A DNA stretch of 64,000 nt from Rhodococcus sp. 105337 (GTDB lineage: Bacteria; Actinomycetota; Actinomycetes; Mycobacteriales; Mycobacteriaceae): positions 186,001-250,000 of the forward strand of contig NZ_JABAGQ010000003.1 in the NCBI RefSeq assembly GCF_012844225.1. The letters are read 5' to 3'. The notes below the pieces were generated by a model that saw nothing but the letters and a program-made list of their open reading frames with translations, made no database searches and was not told the DNA's origin. Position numbers and translations under genes: made by a program. This document shows, one piece after another, positions 25,757 through 32,946 of this stretch; position 1 is the stretch's first letter; each line of letters opens with the position of its first letter.

Positions 25757-25809
25757 GTGCGCTCATATTCTCTCTGGGCGTGTTCGTCAGGAACGGGCGG
25801 TCCACCGAT

Positions 25810-26934
25810 CTATTCGGACGCGATGGCGTCGATCGACTGGGTCAGACGCTCCTGGAAGGAGCTCGGCAGCGGCACGTAACCCTGTTCCCCGAGGCCGTCC
25901 TGACCCTCGTTGGCCGCCGAGAGAAGGAACGACTTCACAGCGGAAGCGGTGTCGGCGTCGTATCCGGCGGAGCAGACGATCTCGTACGTGGCGAGAACGA
26001 GCGGGTAGGTGCCCGGCTCGGTGCTCCCGAAGATCGAGGACAGGTCCAGCGTGAGATCACCTTCGACCGCGGGCGCGAACTCGGCGCCCTCGATTGCCTT
26101 GGCGGCGGACTCCTCGGTGAGTTCGACCGGGCCCGAGCCGTTGTCGATCCGCGCCATGCTCAGCCCGTTCTGATCCGCGAACGACTTCTCCACGTAGGTG
26201 ATCGAGCCGGGGGAGCCGCTCACTGCCTGCGCGACGCCCGCTGAGCCCTTCGCGCCTTCACCGGTGCCACCGGTGAAGTCGGATCCCGCGCCGGTGGTCC
26301 ATGCACCGTCGGACGCGACCTCGAGGTACTGCTGGAAGTTGTCCGTGGTGCCCGACGAGTCGGAGCGCACGATCGGCGTGATCGCGCTGTCGGGCAGGTC
26401 CACACCCTCGTTGAGTGCGGCGATGGCCGGATCGTTCCACGTGGTGATCGAGCCGTTGAAGATCTTGGCGGTGGTCGCGGCGTCGAGCACGAGGCCGTCG
26501 ACTCCGTCGAGGTTGTATGCCAGCGCGACCGGGCCGAACACCAGCGGAAGGTTCCAGGCGGGGTTGCCGGCGCAGCGCTCGAGAGCCTGCTCGGCCTGCT
26601 CACCCTTGATCGCGGAATCGGACCCGGCGAAGTCGATCTGCCTGGCGGTGAACTGTGTGCGACCGTCACCCGAGCCCGTCGGGTTGTATGCGACGTTGAC
26701 CGTTGTGCCCTTCTGCGAGCACACGGCGATGTAGGTGGCCACGAACTGGTCCATCGCATTCTTCTGTGCGGATGAGCCGGCAGCGGACAGGTTGGGTTTT
26801 CCCTCACAGGTGGCACTGGACGCGGACGCATCCACATCTATCGAACCCGAGTTGTCGTCGGTACCGCACGCGGTGAGCGTGAGAGCACCGACCGCCAATG
26901 CGCCCAGCAGGGCACCATTGCGCTTGAGGTTCAC
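25810..26934 (-). CDS. pstS: Phosphate-binding lipoprotein PstS
   Basis: 374 residues from GTG 26934, chosen because GGAGGAG lies 5 bases upstream; a GTG at 26955 precedes that ribosome site and is unlikely. Signal peptide 1-22 with lipobox LTAC and lipidated C23. Phosphate-binding segments seen: AAGSSAQ, NPTGSGDGRTQF, FAGSDSAI and RSDSSGTTDNFQQYL. It captures phosphate outside the membrane for PstCAB. First gene of the operon; the PHO box at 27069 lies about 135 bases upstream. Confidence 0.95.
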   Translation of the reverse strand: MNLKRNGALLGALAVGALTLTACGTDDNSGSIDVDASASSATCEGKPNLSAAGSSAQKNAMDQFVATYIAVCSQKGTTVNVAYNPTGSGDGRTQFTARQIDFAGSDSAIKGEQAEQALERCAGNPAWNLPLVFGPVALAYNLDGVDGLVLDAATTAKIFNGSITTWNDPAIAALNEGVDLPDSAITPIVRSDSSGTTDNFQQYLEVASDGAWTTGAGSDFTGGTGEGAKGSAGVAQAVSGSPGSITYVEKSFADQNGLSMARIDNGSGPVELTEESAAKAIEGAEFAPAVEGDLTLDLSSIFGSTEPGTYPLVLATYEIVCSAGYDADTASAVKSFLLSAANEGQDGLGEQGYVPLPSSFQERLTQSIDAIASE

Positions 26935-27068
26935 CTGTACTCCTCCGGAGTTCACGACCGCTGACCGAAGGCAGCGGAATCGAGGCGCGGGTGATCCCTG
27001 CGCCGGGCCGCCACAACGGACCCGTATGAAAAAACTAGGTGCTCACGGTTGACTGACGGACGACCCCG

Positions 27069-27086
27069 GGTGAACGGGGGATGAAC
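27069..27086 (-). promoter_or_regulatory. PHO box upstream of pstS
   Basis: Read on the minus strand, GTTCATC and GTTCACC repeats begin 11 bases apart (core 27069-27075 and 27080-27086), matching the direct-repeat arrangement found before phoU. It lies between the mshD stop and pstS, so low phosphate should induce pstSCAB through the RegX3/PhoP-type response regulator. Confidence 0.72.
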
Positions 27087-27120
27087 AGACCGGATACACC
27101 TGGCAGCACTGTTGCCGCGG

Positions 27121-28029
27121 TCACGATCGGGCGTAGGCGACGTCCACGTGGAAACGCTCGAATCCCAGCTTGCCGTAGGTGTTGAGCGCCGCGGTGTTGT
27201 CACCTTCGACGTAGAGCAACACGGTGTGGAGCCCACGGTCGCGGAGGTGATGCAACCCCGCGAGTGTGAGCAGCCGTCCCAGGCCGCGACCCTGCGCGGA
27301 CGGGTCGATGCCGACGACGTACACCTCTCCGAGGGCTTCCTCCCCGTCCGTGGCCGGATGCACCTTCGTCCAATGGAACCCCAGCAGGACATCGGGATCG
27401 GCGGCGTCGAACGCGAGGAACAACCCTTCGGGGTCGAACCACGACTCCGCGCGGCGCTCCGCGACGTCGACGTCCGTCCAGCGTCCTTGCTCGGGATGCC
27501 ACTCGAAAGCCGCCGCGTTGACCCGGAGCAGTTCGGAGTCGTCGTTCGGCCCCTGGTAGGTGCGCAGCACGATCGAGTCCGGTACCGCGACGGCGGGTAG
27601 TTCGGGGACGTCGAGGGGGCGGCGGAGCTGGAGCAGTTCACGAACGCCGGTCAATCCCAGCCGGTGTGCCACAGCGCGCGCTGCCGGAAGGTCACCGTGT
27701 GCCCAGACCCGGGCGCCGTCGCCGCCGGCCGTCAGCGCGGCGTCGACCAGTTCACCGCCGAGTCCCTGCCCCCGATGGGCGGGGTCGACGACCACTTCGG
27801 CCATGGCGGGATGGTTCTCGTGCGCGGGTACGAGGTTCGCGTAGCCGACGACGGTGTCGTCGACCGTCCTGATCAGGTGTCTGGCGTCGCTGTCGCGGGT
27901 GAGGGAGTGGATCACCTGCTCCGAGACCGGCGCGGTGCCGTCGGCAGCGCCCGCTCGGGCGATGACGTCGCGCACCCCCTGCGCCTGTTCGGACGACGGA
28001 AGACCGGTGAACTCGGACGCAATGCTCAT
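27121..28029 (-). CDS. mshD: Mycothiol synthase MshD
   Basis: 302 residues. It acetylates cysteinyl-glucosamine-inositol with acetyl-CoA, the last step of mycothiol synthesis. Two GNAT domains in tandem: N-terminal with [21 protein letters not shown] and C-terminal with [22 protein letters not shown], both carrying the acetyl-CoA pyrophosphate loop (RGQGLG, QGRGLG). The end ([32 protein letters not shown]) is typical. ATG 28029 overlaps the glnR stop (ATGA), so it is translationally coupled. The glnR-mshD pair is also seen as Rv0818-Rv0819. Confidence 0.95.
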   Translation of the reverse strand: MSIASEFTGLPSSEQAQGVRDVIARAGAADGTAPVSEQVIHSLTRDSDARHLIRTVDDTVVGYANLVPAHENHPAMAEVVVDPAHRGQGLGGELVDAALTAGGDGARVWAHGDLPAARAVAHRLGLTGVRELLQLRRPLDVPELPAVAVPDSIVLRTYQGPNDDSELLRVNAAAFEWHPEQGRWTDVDVAERRAESWFDPEGLFLAFDAADPDVLLGFHWTKVHPATDGEEALGEVYVVGIDPSAQGRGLGRLLTLAGLHHLRDRGLHTVLLYVEGDNTAALNTYGKLGFERFHVDVAYARS

Positions 28030-28757
28030 TCGGCGAATTCTGCCTCGGACTCCTCGAGTTCCGGGGCGATACCCCCTGCTTTGTTCCGGGAGGACGGCCG
28101 GACAGCCTTGTAGCCGACGTTGCGGACGGTCCCGATCAGGGATTCGTATTCGGGGCCGAGCTTCGCTCGCAGGCGCCGGACGTGCACGTCGACCGTGCGG
28201 GTGCCACCGAAGAAGTCGTAACCCCACACCTCCTGCAGAAGCTGTGCACGGGTGAACACCCGGCCGGCGTGCTGGGCGAGGTACTTGAGGAGTTCGAACT
28301 CCTTGTACGTCAGGTCGAGGGGACGACCACGCAACCGGGCGGTGTAGGTGCCTTCGTCGATCGACAGTTCACCGAGGGTGATCTTGCCCGAACTCTCCGC
28401 GCTGACGAGGCCGCCTGCACGTCCGACGAGAAGGCGCAACCGCGCATCCAGTTCGGCCGGGCCGGTGGTCGTGAGCAGGATGTCGTCGAGGCCCCACTCG
28501 GGATTCACGGCAACCAGGCCGCCTTCGGTGAGCACCGCGATAACCGGGATAGCCGACCCTGTACTGCCGAGCAGACGACACAGTCCTCGTGCTGCCGCGA
28601 GATCGCTGCGCGCATCGACGATCGCTATGTCGGCAGAACTGGCCTCGAGCAGCGACGATACTTCCGTCGGAGCCGGTCGAACCGAGTGCGCCAGCAGCGC
28701 CAGCGACGGCAGGACCGCGTCCGGGTTCGGGTCGGAGGTCAGAAGGAGAAGCTCCAC
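28026..28757 (-). CDS. glnR: Nitrogen-response regulator GlnR (atypical OmpR type)
   Basis: 243 residues. Receiver-like N-domain (about 1-115) with D48 in IVDAR but without the usual acidic cluster and conserved Lys/Thr. C-terminal OmpR/PhoB winged helix (about 128-225): [64 protein letters not shown]. Actinobacterial GlnR lacks a partner kinase and controls amt, glnA and nir genes. The adjacency to mshD matches the mycobacterial Rv0818-Rv0819 arrangement, which supports GlnR over another OmpR protein. It diverges from lmeA. Confidence 0.9.
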   Translation of the reverse strand: MELLLLTSDPNPDAVLPSLALLAHSVRPAPTEVSSLLEASSADIAIVDARSDLAAARGLCRLLGSTGSAIPVIAVLTEGGLVAVNPEWGLDDILLTTTGPAELDARLRLLVGRAGGLVSAESSGKITLGELSIDEGTYTARLRGRPLDLTYKEFELLKYLAQHAGRVFTRAQLLQEVWGYDFFGGTRTVDVHVRRLRAKLGPEYESLIGTVRNVGYKAVRPSSRNKAGGIAPELEESEAEFAE

Positions 28758-28831
28758 TGGGCCTCCAGTTCCTCGCGCTACCAGCGCGGATCGGGTGCGT
28801 AAACGACGTGCTACAGATTAGCGCTCTGTTT

Positions 28832-28847
28832 GTTACCGGCATGTAAG
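28832..28847. promoter_or_regulatory. Possible GlnR-like half-site pair in the glnR-lmeA intergenic region
   Basis: GTTAC-N6-GTAAG resembles the GTTAC/GTAAC spaced elements of actinobacterial GlnR boxes, with one mismatch. It lies 75 bases upstream of the glnR start and would allow autoregulation. A single degenerate match, so weak. Confidence 0.3.
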
Positions 28848-28931
28848 CACGACGTCGCAGAAGATCGATTCCCACATTTCGGACACGCTGCTCGCATCCG
28901 CGGCACGGTGCCCGCGGCCGCGTCGGCCACA

Positions 28932-29723
28932 ATGGGAGGCGTGCGCAAACTGATCTTCGGTCTCGTGGTCCTGCTCGGAGTCGCCGTTCTCACCGACTTC
29001 GGCGCGGCGGCGTGGTCCGAGTACCGCGTGTCTCGTGCACTGCGCGAGGGTGGCGTACTCCAGGCCGATCCCGCCGTCACCATTCACGGCTTCCCGTTCC
29101 TTCTCCAGGCCCGCAACGGGCATTACGAGAACGTGGAAATCGTGGCCGACGGAGTGCACACCGAGATGCTCGGGGACATCACCGTCGAAGCGAACCTCAT
29201 CGGCGCCCATGCCGCCGCGGGCGAACTGCTCGACGGGTCGATCCGTACCGTGCCGGTGGACCTCCTGTTCGGCCGCGTCATGATCGACGCCACCGAACTC
29301 GGGCAGCTCTACAACATCCCTGACCTGCAGATTTCCGCCCCTCCGGAGAGCAAGTCCGACGGGACCGGCGGGTCGGGAGGATCCGGTCCGACCACTGCCG
29401 GCGGCGTCGTGCTCACCGGTACCGTGCCGGTCGGGCCGGAGCCCGCGACGGTGAGCGTGCAGGCCGACCTCGTGCTCGACGGGGACCGCGTGCACATCGT
29501 GGCGTCCGACCTGTACTTCGGCCGGGAGGGGCGCGCGGACTTCGCGGTGCCCGACGCGCTGAAGCCGGTCGTGCTCGGGTTGTTCACCACGACGATCGAG
29601 CCTCAGGATCTGCCCTTCGGCGTGAAGCCGACGTTCGTGGAGGCACGAGGATCGCGCATCGTCATCGAGGGCGAGGCGCACAACACCACGATCGATCTCA
29701 CCGAGGTGCAGGCAGCCCCGTGA
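28932..29723 (+). CDS. lmeA: DUF2993 protein, LmeA-like (lipomannan/mannan maturation)
   Basis: 263 residues from ATG 28932 (GTG 28941 is an alternative, but GGGAGG would be too close to it). N-terminal membrane helix or uncleaved signal (VRKLIFGLVVLLGVAVLTDFGAAAW), then a DUF2993 lipid-binding fold: VTIHGFPFLLQARNGHYENVEI, a Gly/Ser-rich insertion (SDGTGGSGGSG, about 140-150) and the ending RIVIEGEAHNTTIDLTEV. In mycobacteria Rv0817c/LmeA is a phospholipid-binding protein needed for mannan elongation of lipomannan. The same place between glnR and thiX supports the name. It should act outside the membrane. Confidence 0.85.
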   Translation: MGGVRKLIFGLVVLLGVAVLTDFGAAAWSEYRVSRALREGGVLQADPAVTIHGFPFLLQARNGHYENVEIVADGVHTEMLGDITVEANLIGAHAAAGELLDGSIRTVPVDLLFGRVMIDATELGQLYNIPDLQISAPPESKSDGTGGSGGSGPTTAGGVVLTGTVPVGPEPATVSVQADLVLDGDRVHIVASDLYFGREGRADFAVPDALKPVVLGLFTTTIEPQDLPFGVKPTFVEARGSRIVIEGEAHNTTIDLTEVQAAP

Positions 29724-30142
29724 TCGCACTCGTTGTTCTCGCGATCGTGATCGTCGCCACGCTCGGCGTCGGAGTGATGTTGCGCACACGCGAAGGCAAG
29801 ATCCGCGCGAGCAGCCCGGAAGGCGCCGGATCTGACTACGTCGACCCTGCGCTCGCGGCGGTGGGGGTGGGCGGCGGCGTGCCCGTGATCCTGCACTTCT
29901 CCGCGCCGTGGTGCGGACCGTGCGCATCCGTCCGGCGCGTGATCGCCCGTGTCCTCGGCGACACGTCCGGAGAAGCACTCGACGTGGAACTCGACCTCGA
30001 CGAAAACCCGCTTCCCGCCAGGCAGCTCGGGGTGATGTCGCTACCGACGACCTTCGTGTTCGACGCCGCCGGACGCGAGCGCTACCGGGTGTCCGGTGTA
30101 CCGGAGGCCGCCGACCTCCGCGCGGCCCTCGCATCTCTGTAA
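29720..30142 (+). CDS. thiX: Membrane-anchored thioredoxin-like protein (ThiX)
   Basis: 140 residues from GTG 29720, overlapping the lmeA stop (GTGA). One N-terminal membrane helix (about 2-22), then a thioredoxin fold with W64-C65-GP-C68 and the cis-proline loop SLPTTFVF. VFDAAGRERYRVSGVPEAADL is the usual thioredoxin end. The helix places the redox site next to or outside the membrane; orientation is inferred. It matches Rv0816c by position. The following sulfurtransferase genes suggest a role in sulfur or thiol metabolism. It probably shares a transcript with lmeA. Confidence 0.87.
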   Translation: MIALVVLAIVIVATLGVGVMLRTREGKIRASSPEGAGSDYVDPALAAVGVGGGVPVILHFSAPWCGPCASVRRVIARVLGDTSGEALDVELDLDENPLPARQLGVMSLPTTFVFDAAGRERYRVSGVPEAADLRAALASL

Positions 30143-30175
30143 TACGCAGTGGTCCTATTTCCCCCGATCTTCGGT

Positions 30176-30187
30176 TAAACTCCTCGC
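30176..30187 (+). promoter_or_regulatory. Promoter of the polycysteine leader (leaderless -10)
   Basis: TAAACT at 30176-30181 is a good actinobacterial -10 hexamer, with exactly 6 bases (CCTCGC) before the GTG at 30188. The transcript should start at or beside the GTG, making the leader ORF leaderless. Confidence 0.6.
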
Positions 30188-30274
30188 GTGCACACACGCC
30201 AGGAGCTGATGCTCACCCGACGCCGCGCAGTCGACCTGTGCCGCCTCGGCGCGTGTTGTTGTACCTGCTCCTGA
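30188..30274 (+). CDS. Leaderless polycysteine leader peptide (attenuator uORF)
   Basis: 28 codons from GTG to TGA. The peptide is Arg-rich in the middle (LTRRRAV) and ends with cysteines at C18, C23, C24, C25 and C27 (CCCTC near the end). Three consecutive TGT codons within five cysteine codons near the stop are what a cysteine-sensing attenuator needs. Leaderless polycysteine short ORFs acting as cysteine-responsive attenuators are known upstream of sulfur operons in mycobacteria. ATG at codon 8 (30209), preceded by AGGAG, could be an internal start. It lies 145 bases upstream of the DUF4395-sseA-sseC cluster. It is too short for standard gene finding. Confidence 0.78.
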   Translation: MHTRQELMLTRRRAVDLCRLGACCCTCS

Positions 30275-30297
30275 CGCACGGCTGCTGAGTAGTCACC

Positions 30298-30378
30298 GCG
30301 GGCTCCTGTCCCCGCTCCGCAGTTGCTGACGTCTCCCCCGATGCGTTTCCCCGCGGTCGGTCGCCGTTCGGCGACCGA
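30298..30378 (+). promoter_or_regulatory. Structured attenuator region after the polycysteine leader
   Basis: Between the leader stop and the DUF4395 start there is a 5-bp hairpin GCGGG/CCCGC (30298-30315) and a perfect 10-bp hairpin (30357-30366 with 30369-30378, bases TCGGTCGCCG and CGGCGACCGA). The second is not followed by a T run, so termination would be Rho-dependent or the structure would mask translation. The function is inferred from the leader. Confidence 0.45.
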
Positions 30379-30418
30379 ATCCCGCTCAGCTATCCCGGAT
30401 CCCAGCAGGAGCACTCTC

Positions 30419-30883
30419 ATGTCCGTTCCCGGTCCCACCCGTACCGGTTCGCAGGTCGACGTCCGCGGACCGCGTTTCGCAGCGTGGATCACCACCGCCG
30501 TCTTGGTCGTCGTACTGCTCGTCTCGACGGTCTCGAACACCGTTGCGGGCGTTGTGCTCGGGGTGCAGGCCCTCGTCTTCGCGATCGGCGCAGCGTTCGG
30601 TCCGCGGCGCAGCCCGTACGGCGCGCTGTTCGCAGGCCTGGTCGCACCACGATTGGGCGCACCTTCCGAGACCGAACCTGTTGCGCCACTGCGCTTTGCA
30701 CAGTTCGTCGGCTTCGCATTCGCGGCTGTCGGCACCGTCGCGTTCGCGCTCGGCGCCGGAACCGTCGGAATCGTGGCCACCGGCTTCGCGCTGTTCGCCG
30801 CTCTCCTGAATGCCGCCTTCGGCTTCTGCCTCGGCTGCCAGATCTACCCACTGATCGCTCGGTTGCGTTCCGTCGCGGCCTGA
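30419..30883 (+). CDS. DUF4395 integral membrane protein of the sulfurtransferase cluster
   Basis: 154 residues from ATG 30419 with AGGAG upstream. After a polar start (SVPGPTRTGSQVDVRGPRF), there are four membrane segments: about 22-60 as a hairpin (ITTAVLVVVLLVSTVSNTVAGVVLGVQALVFAIGAAFG) and about 95-135 as a second hairpin. A conserved CLGCQIYPLI motif (two cysteines spaced CxxC) lies just before the C-terminus. DUF4395 genes often sit beside rhodanese/thioredoxin genes in actinobacteria, so a role in moving or relaying sulfur or thiols across the membrane is likely but unproven. Confidence 0.82.
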   Translation: MSVPGPTRTGSQVDVRGPRFAAWITTAVLVVVLLVSTVSNTVAGVVLGVQALVFAIGAAFGPRRSPYGALFAGLVAPRLGAPSETEPVAPLRFAQFVGFAFAAVGTVAFALGAGTVGIVATGFALFAALLNAAFGFCLGCQIYPLIARLRSVAA

Positions 30884-30933
30884 TCACCACCCGGCTTCAA
30901 CAACCACACGCACCATCACCGAAAGGAATATCC

Positions 30934-31767
30934 ATGGCTCGCTCCGACGTCCTGGTCTCCGCCGATTGGGCAGAGCAGAATCTCGATGCACCCAAGACCG
31001 TGTTCATCGAGGTCGACGAGGACACCAGCGCCTACGACGGCGGCCATATCGAAGGCGCCATCCGGCTGGACTGGCGCAAGGACCTGCAGGACGGCGTCCG
31101 CCGCGACTTCCTGAATCAGGAACAGTTCTCGGCGTTGCTGTCCGCCAAGGGCGTCGCCAACGACGACACCGTCGTGCTGTACGGCGGCAACAACAACTGG
31201 TTCGCCGCGTATGCCTACTGGTACTTCAAGCTGTACGGCCACCAGGACATCAAGCTCATCGACGGCGGTCGCAAGAAGTGGGAACTCGACGGCCGTCCGC
31301 TGTCGAAGGACGAAGTCACCCGGCCCGCAACCGAATACAAGGCACAGGCACCGGACACGTCGATCCGTGCCTTCCGCGACGAGGTGATCGACGCGATCGG
31401 TTCCAAGAATCTCGTCGACGTGCGTTCCCCCGACGAGTTCGCCGGCAAGATTCTCGCCCCGGCCCACCTGCCGCAGGAACAGGCACAGCAGCGTGGCCAC
31501 GTCCCCGGCGCCGTCAACATCCCCTGGAGCACCACCGCCAACGAGGACGGCACCTTCAAGTCCGACGACGAACTCACCGCGCTGTACGCGGCGAAGGGCT
31601 TCGACGACAGCAAGGAAACCATCGCCTACTGCCGTATCGGCGAGCGCTCGAGCCACACCTGGTTCGTGTTGCAGGAGATCCTCGGCAAGAAGAACGTCAA
31701 GAACTACGACGGCAGCTGGGTCGAGTACGGCTCGCTCGTCGGCGCACCGATCGAGTTGGGAGCATAA
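30934..31767 (+). CDS. cysA2: Thiosulfate sulfurtransferase (two-domain rhodanese, CysA2/SseA type)
   Basis: 277 residues, two rhodanese domains. The N-terminal domain (about 1-120, VLYGGNNNWFAAYAYWYFKLYGH) lacks the active cysteine. The C-terminal domain has the nucleophile C233 in the CRIGERS loop (233-239), typical of actinobacterial thiosulfate sulfurtransferases. It moves sulfane sulfur from thiosulfate to a thiol or cyanide. A GAAAGGA ribosome site precedes ATG 30934. Followed directly by sseC, as in M. tuberculosis Rv0815c-Rv0814c. Confidence 0.93.
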   Translation: MARSDVLVSADWAEQNLDAPKTVFIEVDEDTSAYDGGHIEGAIRLDWRKDLQDGVRRDFLNQEQFSALLSAKGVANDDTVVLYGGNNNWFAAYAYWYFKLYGHQDIKLIDGGRKKWELDGRPLSKDEVTRPATEYKAQAPDTSIRAFRDEVIDAIGSKNLVDVRSPDEFAGKILAPAHLPQEQAQQRGHVPGAVNIPWSTTANEDGTFKSDDELTALYAAKGFDDSKETIAYCRIGERSSHTWFVLQEILGKKNVKNYDGSWVEYGSLVGAPIELGA

Positions 31768-31769
31768 AT

Positions 31770-32075
31770 ATGTGCGGAGCACCTGTTCAGAGCCAGAACC
31801 TGCCCGCGGGCGTGGACGTCGAGAAGGAAACGGTCATCACCGGCCGCGTCCTCAACGCCTCCGGTGAACCGGTCGGTGGCGCATTCGTGCGTCTGCTCGA
31901 CGGCACCGGCGAGTTCACCGCCGAGGTCGTCGCCTCCGCCACCGGCGACTTCCGGTTCTTCGCCGCGCCCGGCGAGTGGACGGTGCGCGCACTGTCGAGT
32001 GCCGGAAACGGCACCTCGACGGTGAGCCCCAGCGCTCCGGGCGTCCACAACGTCGACGTCACGGTCGCGAAGTAG
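31770..32075 (+). CDS. sseC2: DUF1416 protein SseC
   Basis: 101 residues. Starts MCGAP, then a single beta-sandwich-like domain (VITGRVLNASGEPVGGAFVRLLDGTGEFTAEVVASATGDFRFF) characteristic of DUF1416. Its cysteine at position 2 is the only one. It is always found with the CysA-type sulfurtransferase and is assumed to help in sulfur transfer; the exact reaction is not known. It starts 3 bases after the cysA2 stop (TAA followed by ATATG), with GGGAGCA as probable ribosome site. Confidence 0.9.
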   Translation: MCGAPVQSQNLPAGVDVEKETVITGRVLNASGEPVGGAFVRLLDGTGEFTAEVVASATGDFRFFAAPGEWTVRALSSAGNGTSTVSPSAPGVHNVDVTVAK

Positions 32076-32111
32076 CACGCGGCAAAGACTGGAGCCACGG
32101 CTCCGGAACAC

Positions 32112-32150
32112 AGGGCCTCGCCCCCGATCACCGGGAGCGAGGCCCTTTGT
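32112..32150 (+). terminator. Terminator after sseC2
   Basis: A 10-bp perfect stem AGGGCCTCGC (32112-32121) with GCGAGGCCCT (32137-32146), extended by partial C/G pairing inside, followed by TTGT. Confidence 0.75.
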
Positions 32151-32173
32151 CGTGAAGCGAAGCCGGTGCAGTC

Positions 32174-32185
32174 TAGAATGACCCC
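32174..32185 (+). promoter_or_regulatory. Leaderless promoter of the membrane microprotein gene
   Basis: TAGAAT (32174-32179) is followed by 6 bases and then the GTG at 32186, so the mRNA is expected to start at the GTG. No Shine-Dalgarno is present. Confidence 0.6.
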
Positions 32186-32284
32186 GTGGTCATCTTCTTC
32201 GAACTCTTGCTGGTCCTTGCAGCGGTGCTCATCACCTGGTTCGCGCTGTACACCATCTACCGTCTGGTCTCCGACGGGTCATGA
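32186..32284 (+). CDS. 32-residue single-helix membrane microprotein
   Basis: 33 codons from GTG to TGA encode an N-terminal hydrophobic helix of about 26 residues ([16 protein letters not shown], then [11 protein letters not shown]) with a short polar end SDGS. The stop overlaps the ATG of the nitrobindin-like gene by 4 bases (ATGA), so translation of the downstream gene is probably coupled to it. A leaderless -10 sits in front. The reading frame has no alternative explanation, and the base order (hydrophobic codons throughout) is coherent. Function unknown; it may bring a heme protein or another partner to the membrane. It is too short for standard gene finding. Confidence 0.65.
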   Translation: MVIFFELLLVLAAVLITWFALYTIYRLVSDGS

Positions 32285-32946
32285 CGGACCAGTCGGACGG
32301 CGGTACTCGGCGTAGCGGCGACGAGGCCATAGCGCAGGCCGCAGAGCGTGCGCGGGTCACCGCCGAGCTGAATATCCCCGTCCTGTCCGGTCTGCCCGGC
32401 GTCGACGACACCGCGAACCTGCGGCGCGGCGCCGATCTGAACCCTGCCCTGCTCGCGCTCCTTCCGCTGGTGGGCGTGTGGCGCGGCGAGGGTGAGGCAC
32501 ACGACCCCGAAACCGCCACCGACTACCCGTTCGGTCAGCAGATCGTCGTCGCGCACAACGGCGGTGACTATCTCGTATGGGAAGCCCGCTCGTGGCGCCT
32601 CGACGAGAACGGCGACTACGTCGCCGAGGACCGTCGCGAAAGCGGATTTTGGCGCGTCTCCGGTACCGGCGGCCCCGACAGCGACGACCCCGAAACCCTC
32701 GAACTGCTGCTCACCCACAGTTCCGGTGTCGTCGAGTTGTACTACGGCACCGCCCTGACCCAGTCGTCGTGGGAACTCGCCACCGACGTGGTGATCCGGA
32801 CCAGGTCCGGCGAAGTCGTGGGCGGCGCCAAGCGCCTGTACGGCATCGTCGAGGGCGGCGACCTCGCCTACGTCGAGGAACGTGTCACCCCCGACGGCGA
32901 CATGCGGCCGCGCATGTCTGCGCGGCTCGCACGCCACGTCGGCTAA
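32281..32946 (+). CDS. FABP/nitrobindin-like heme-binding beta-barrel protein
   Basis: 221 residues. The family hallmark GxWxGxG is present as [14 protein letters not shown] (about residues 60-73), followed by a 10-strand barrel with [16 protein letters not shown] and WRVSGTGGP. Nitrobindins bind heme and can scavenge or isomerise peroxynitrite; the M. tuberculosis homologue by position is Rv0813c. The distal N-terminal extension (about 1-55) is helical. ATG 32281 overlaps the microprotein stop. The last codons overlap the BCCT transporter stop on the opposite strand (32943-32946). Confidence 0.85.
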   Translation: MTDQSDGGTRRSGDEAIAQAAERARVTAELNIPVLSGLPGVDDTANLRRGADLNPALLALLPLVGVWRGEGEAHDPETATDYPFGQQIVVAHNGGDYLVWEARSWRLDENGDYVAEDRRESGFWRVSGTGGPDSDDPETLELLLTHSSGVVELYYGTALTQSSWELATDVVIRTRSGEVVGGAKRLYGIVEGGDLAYVEERVTPDGDMRPRMSARLARHVG

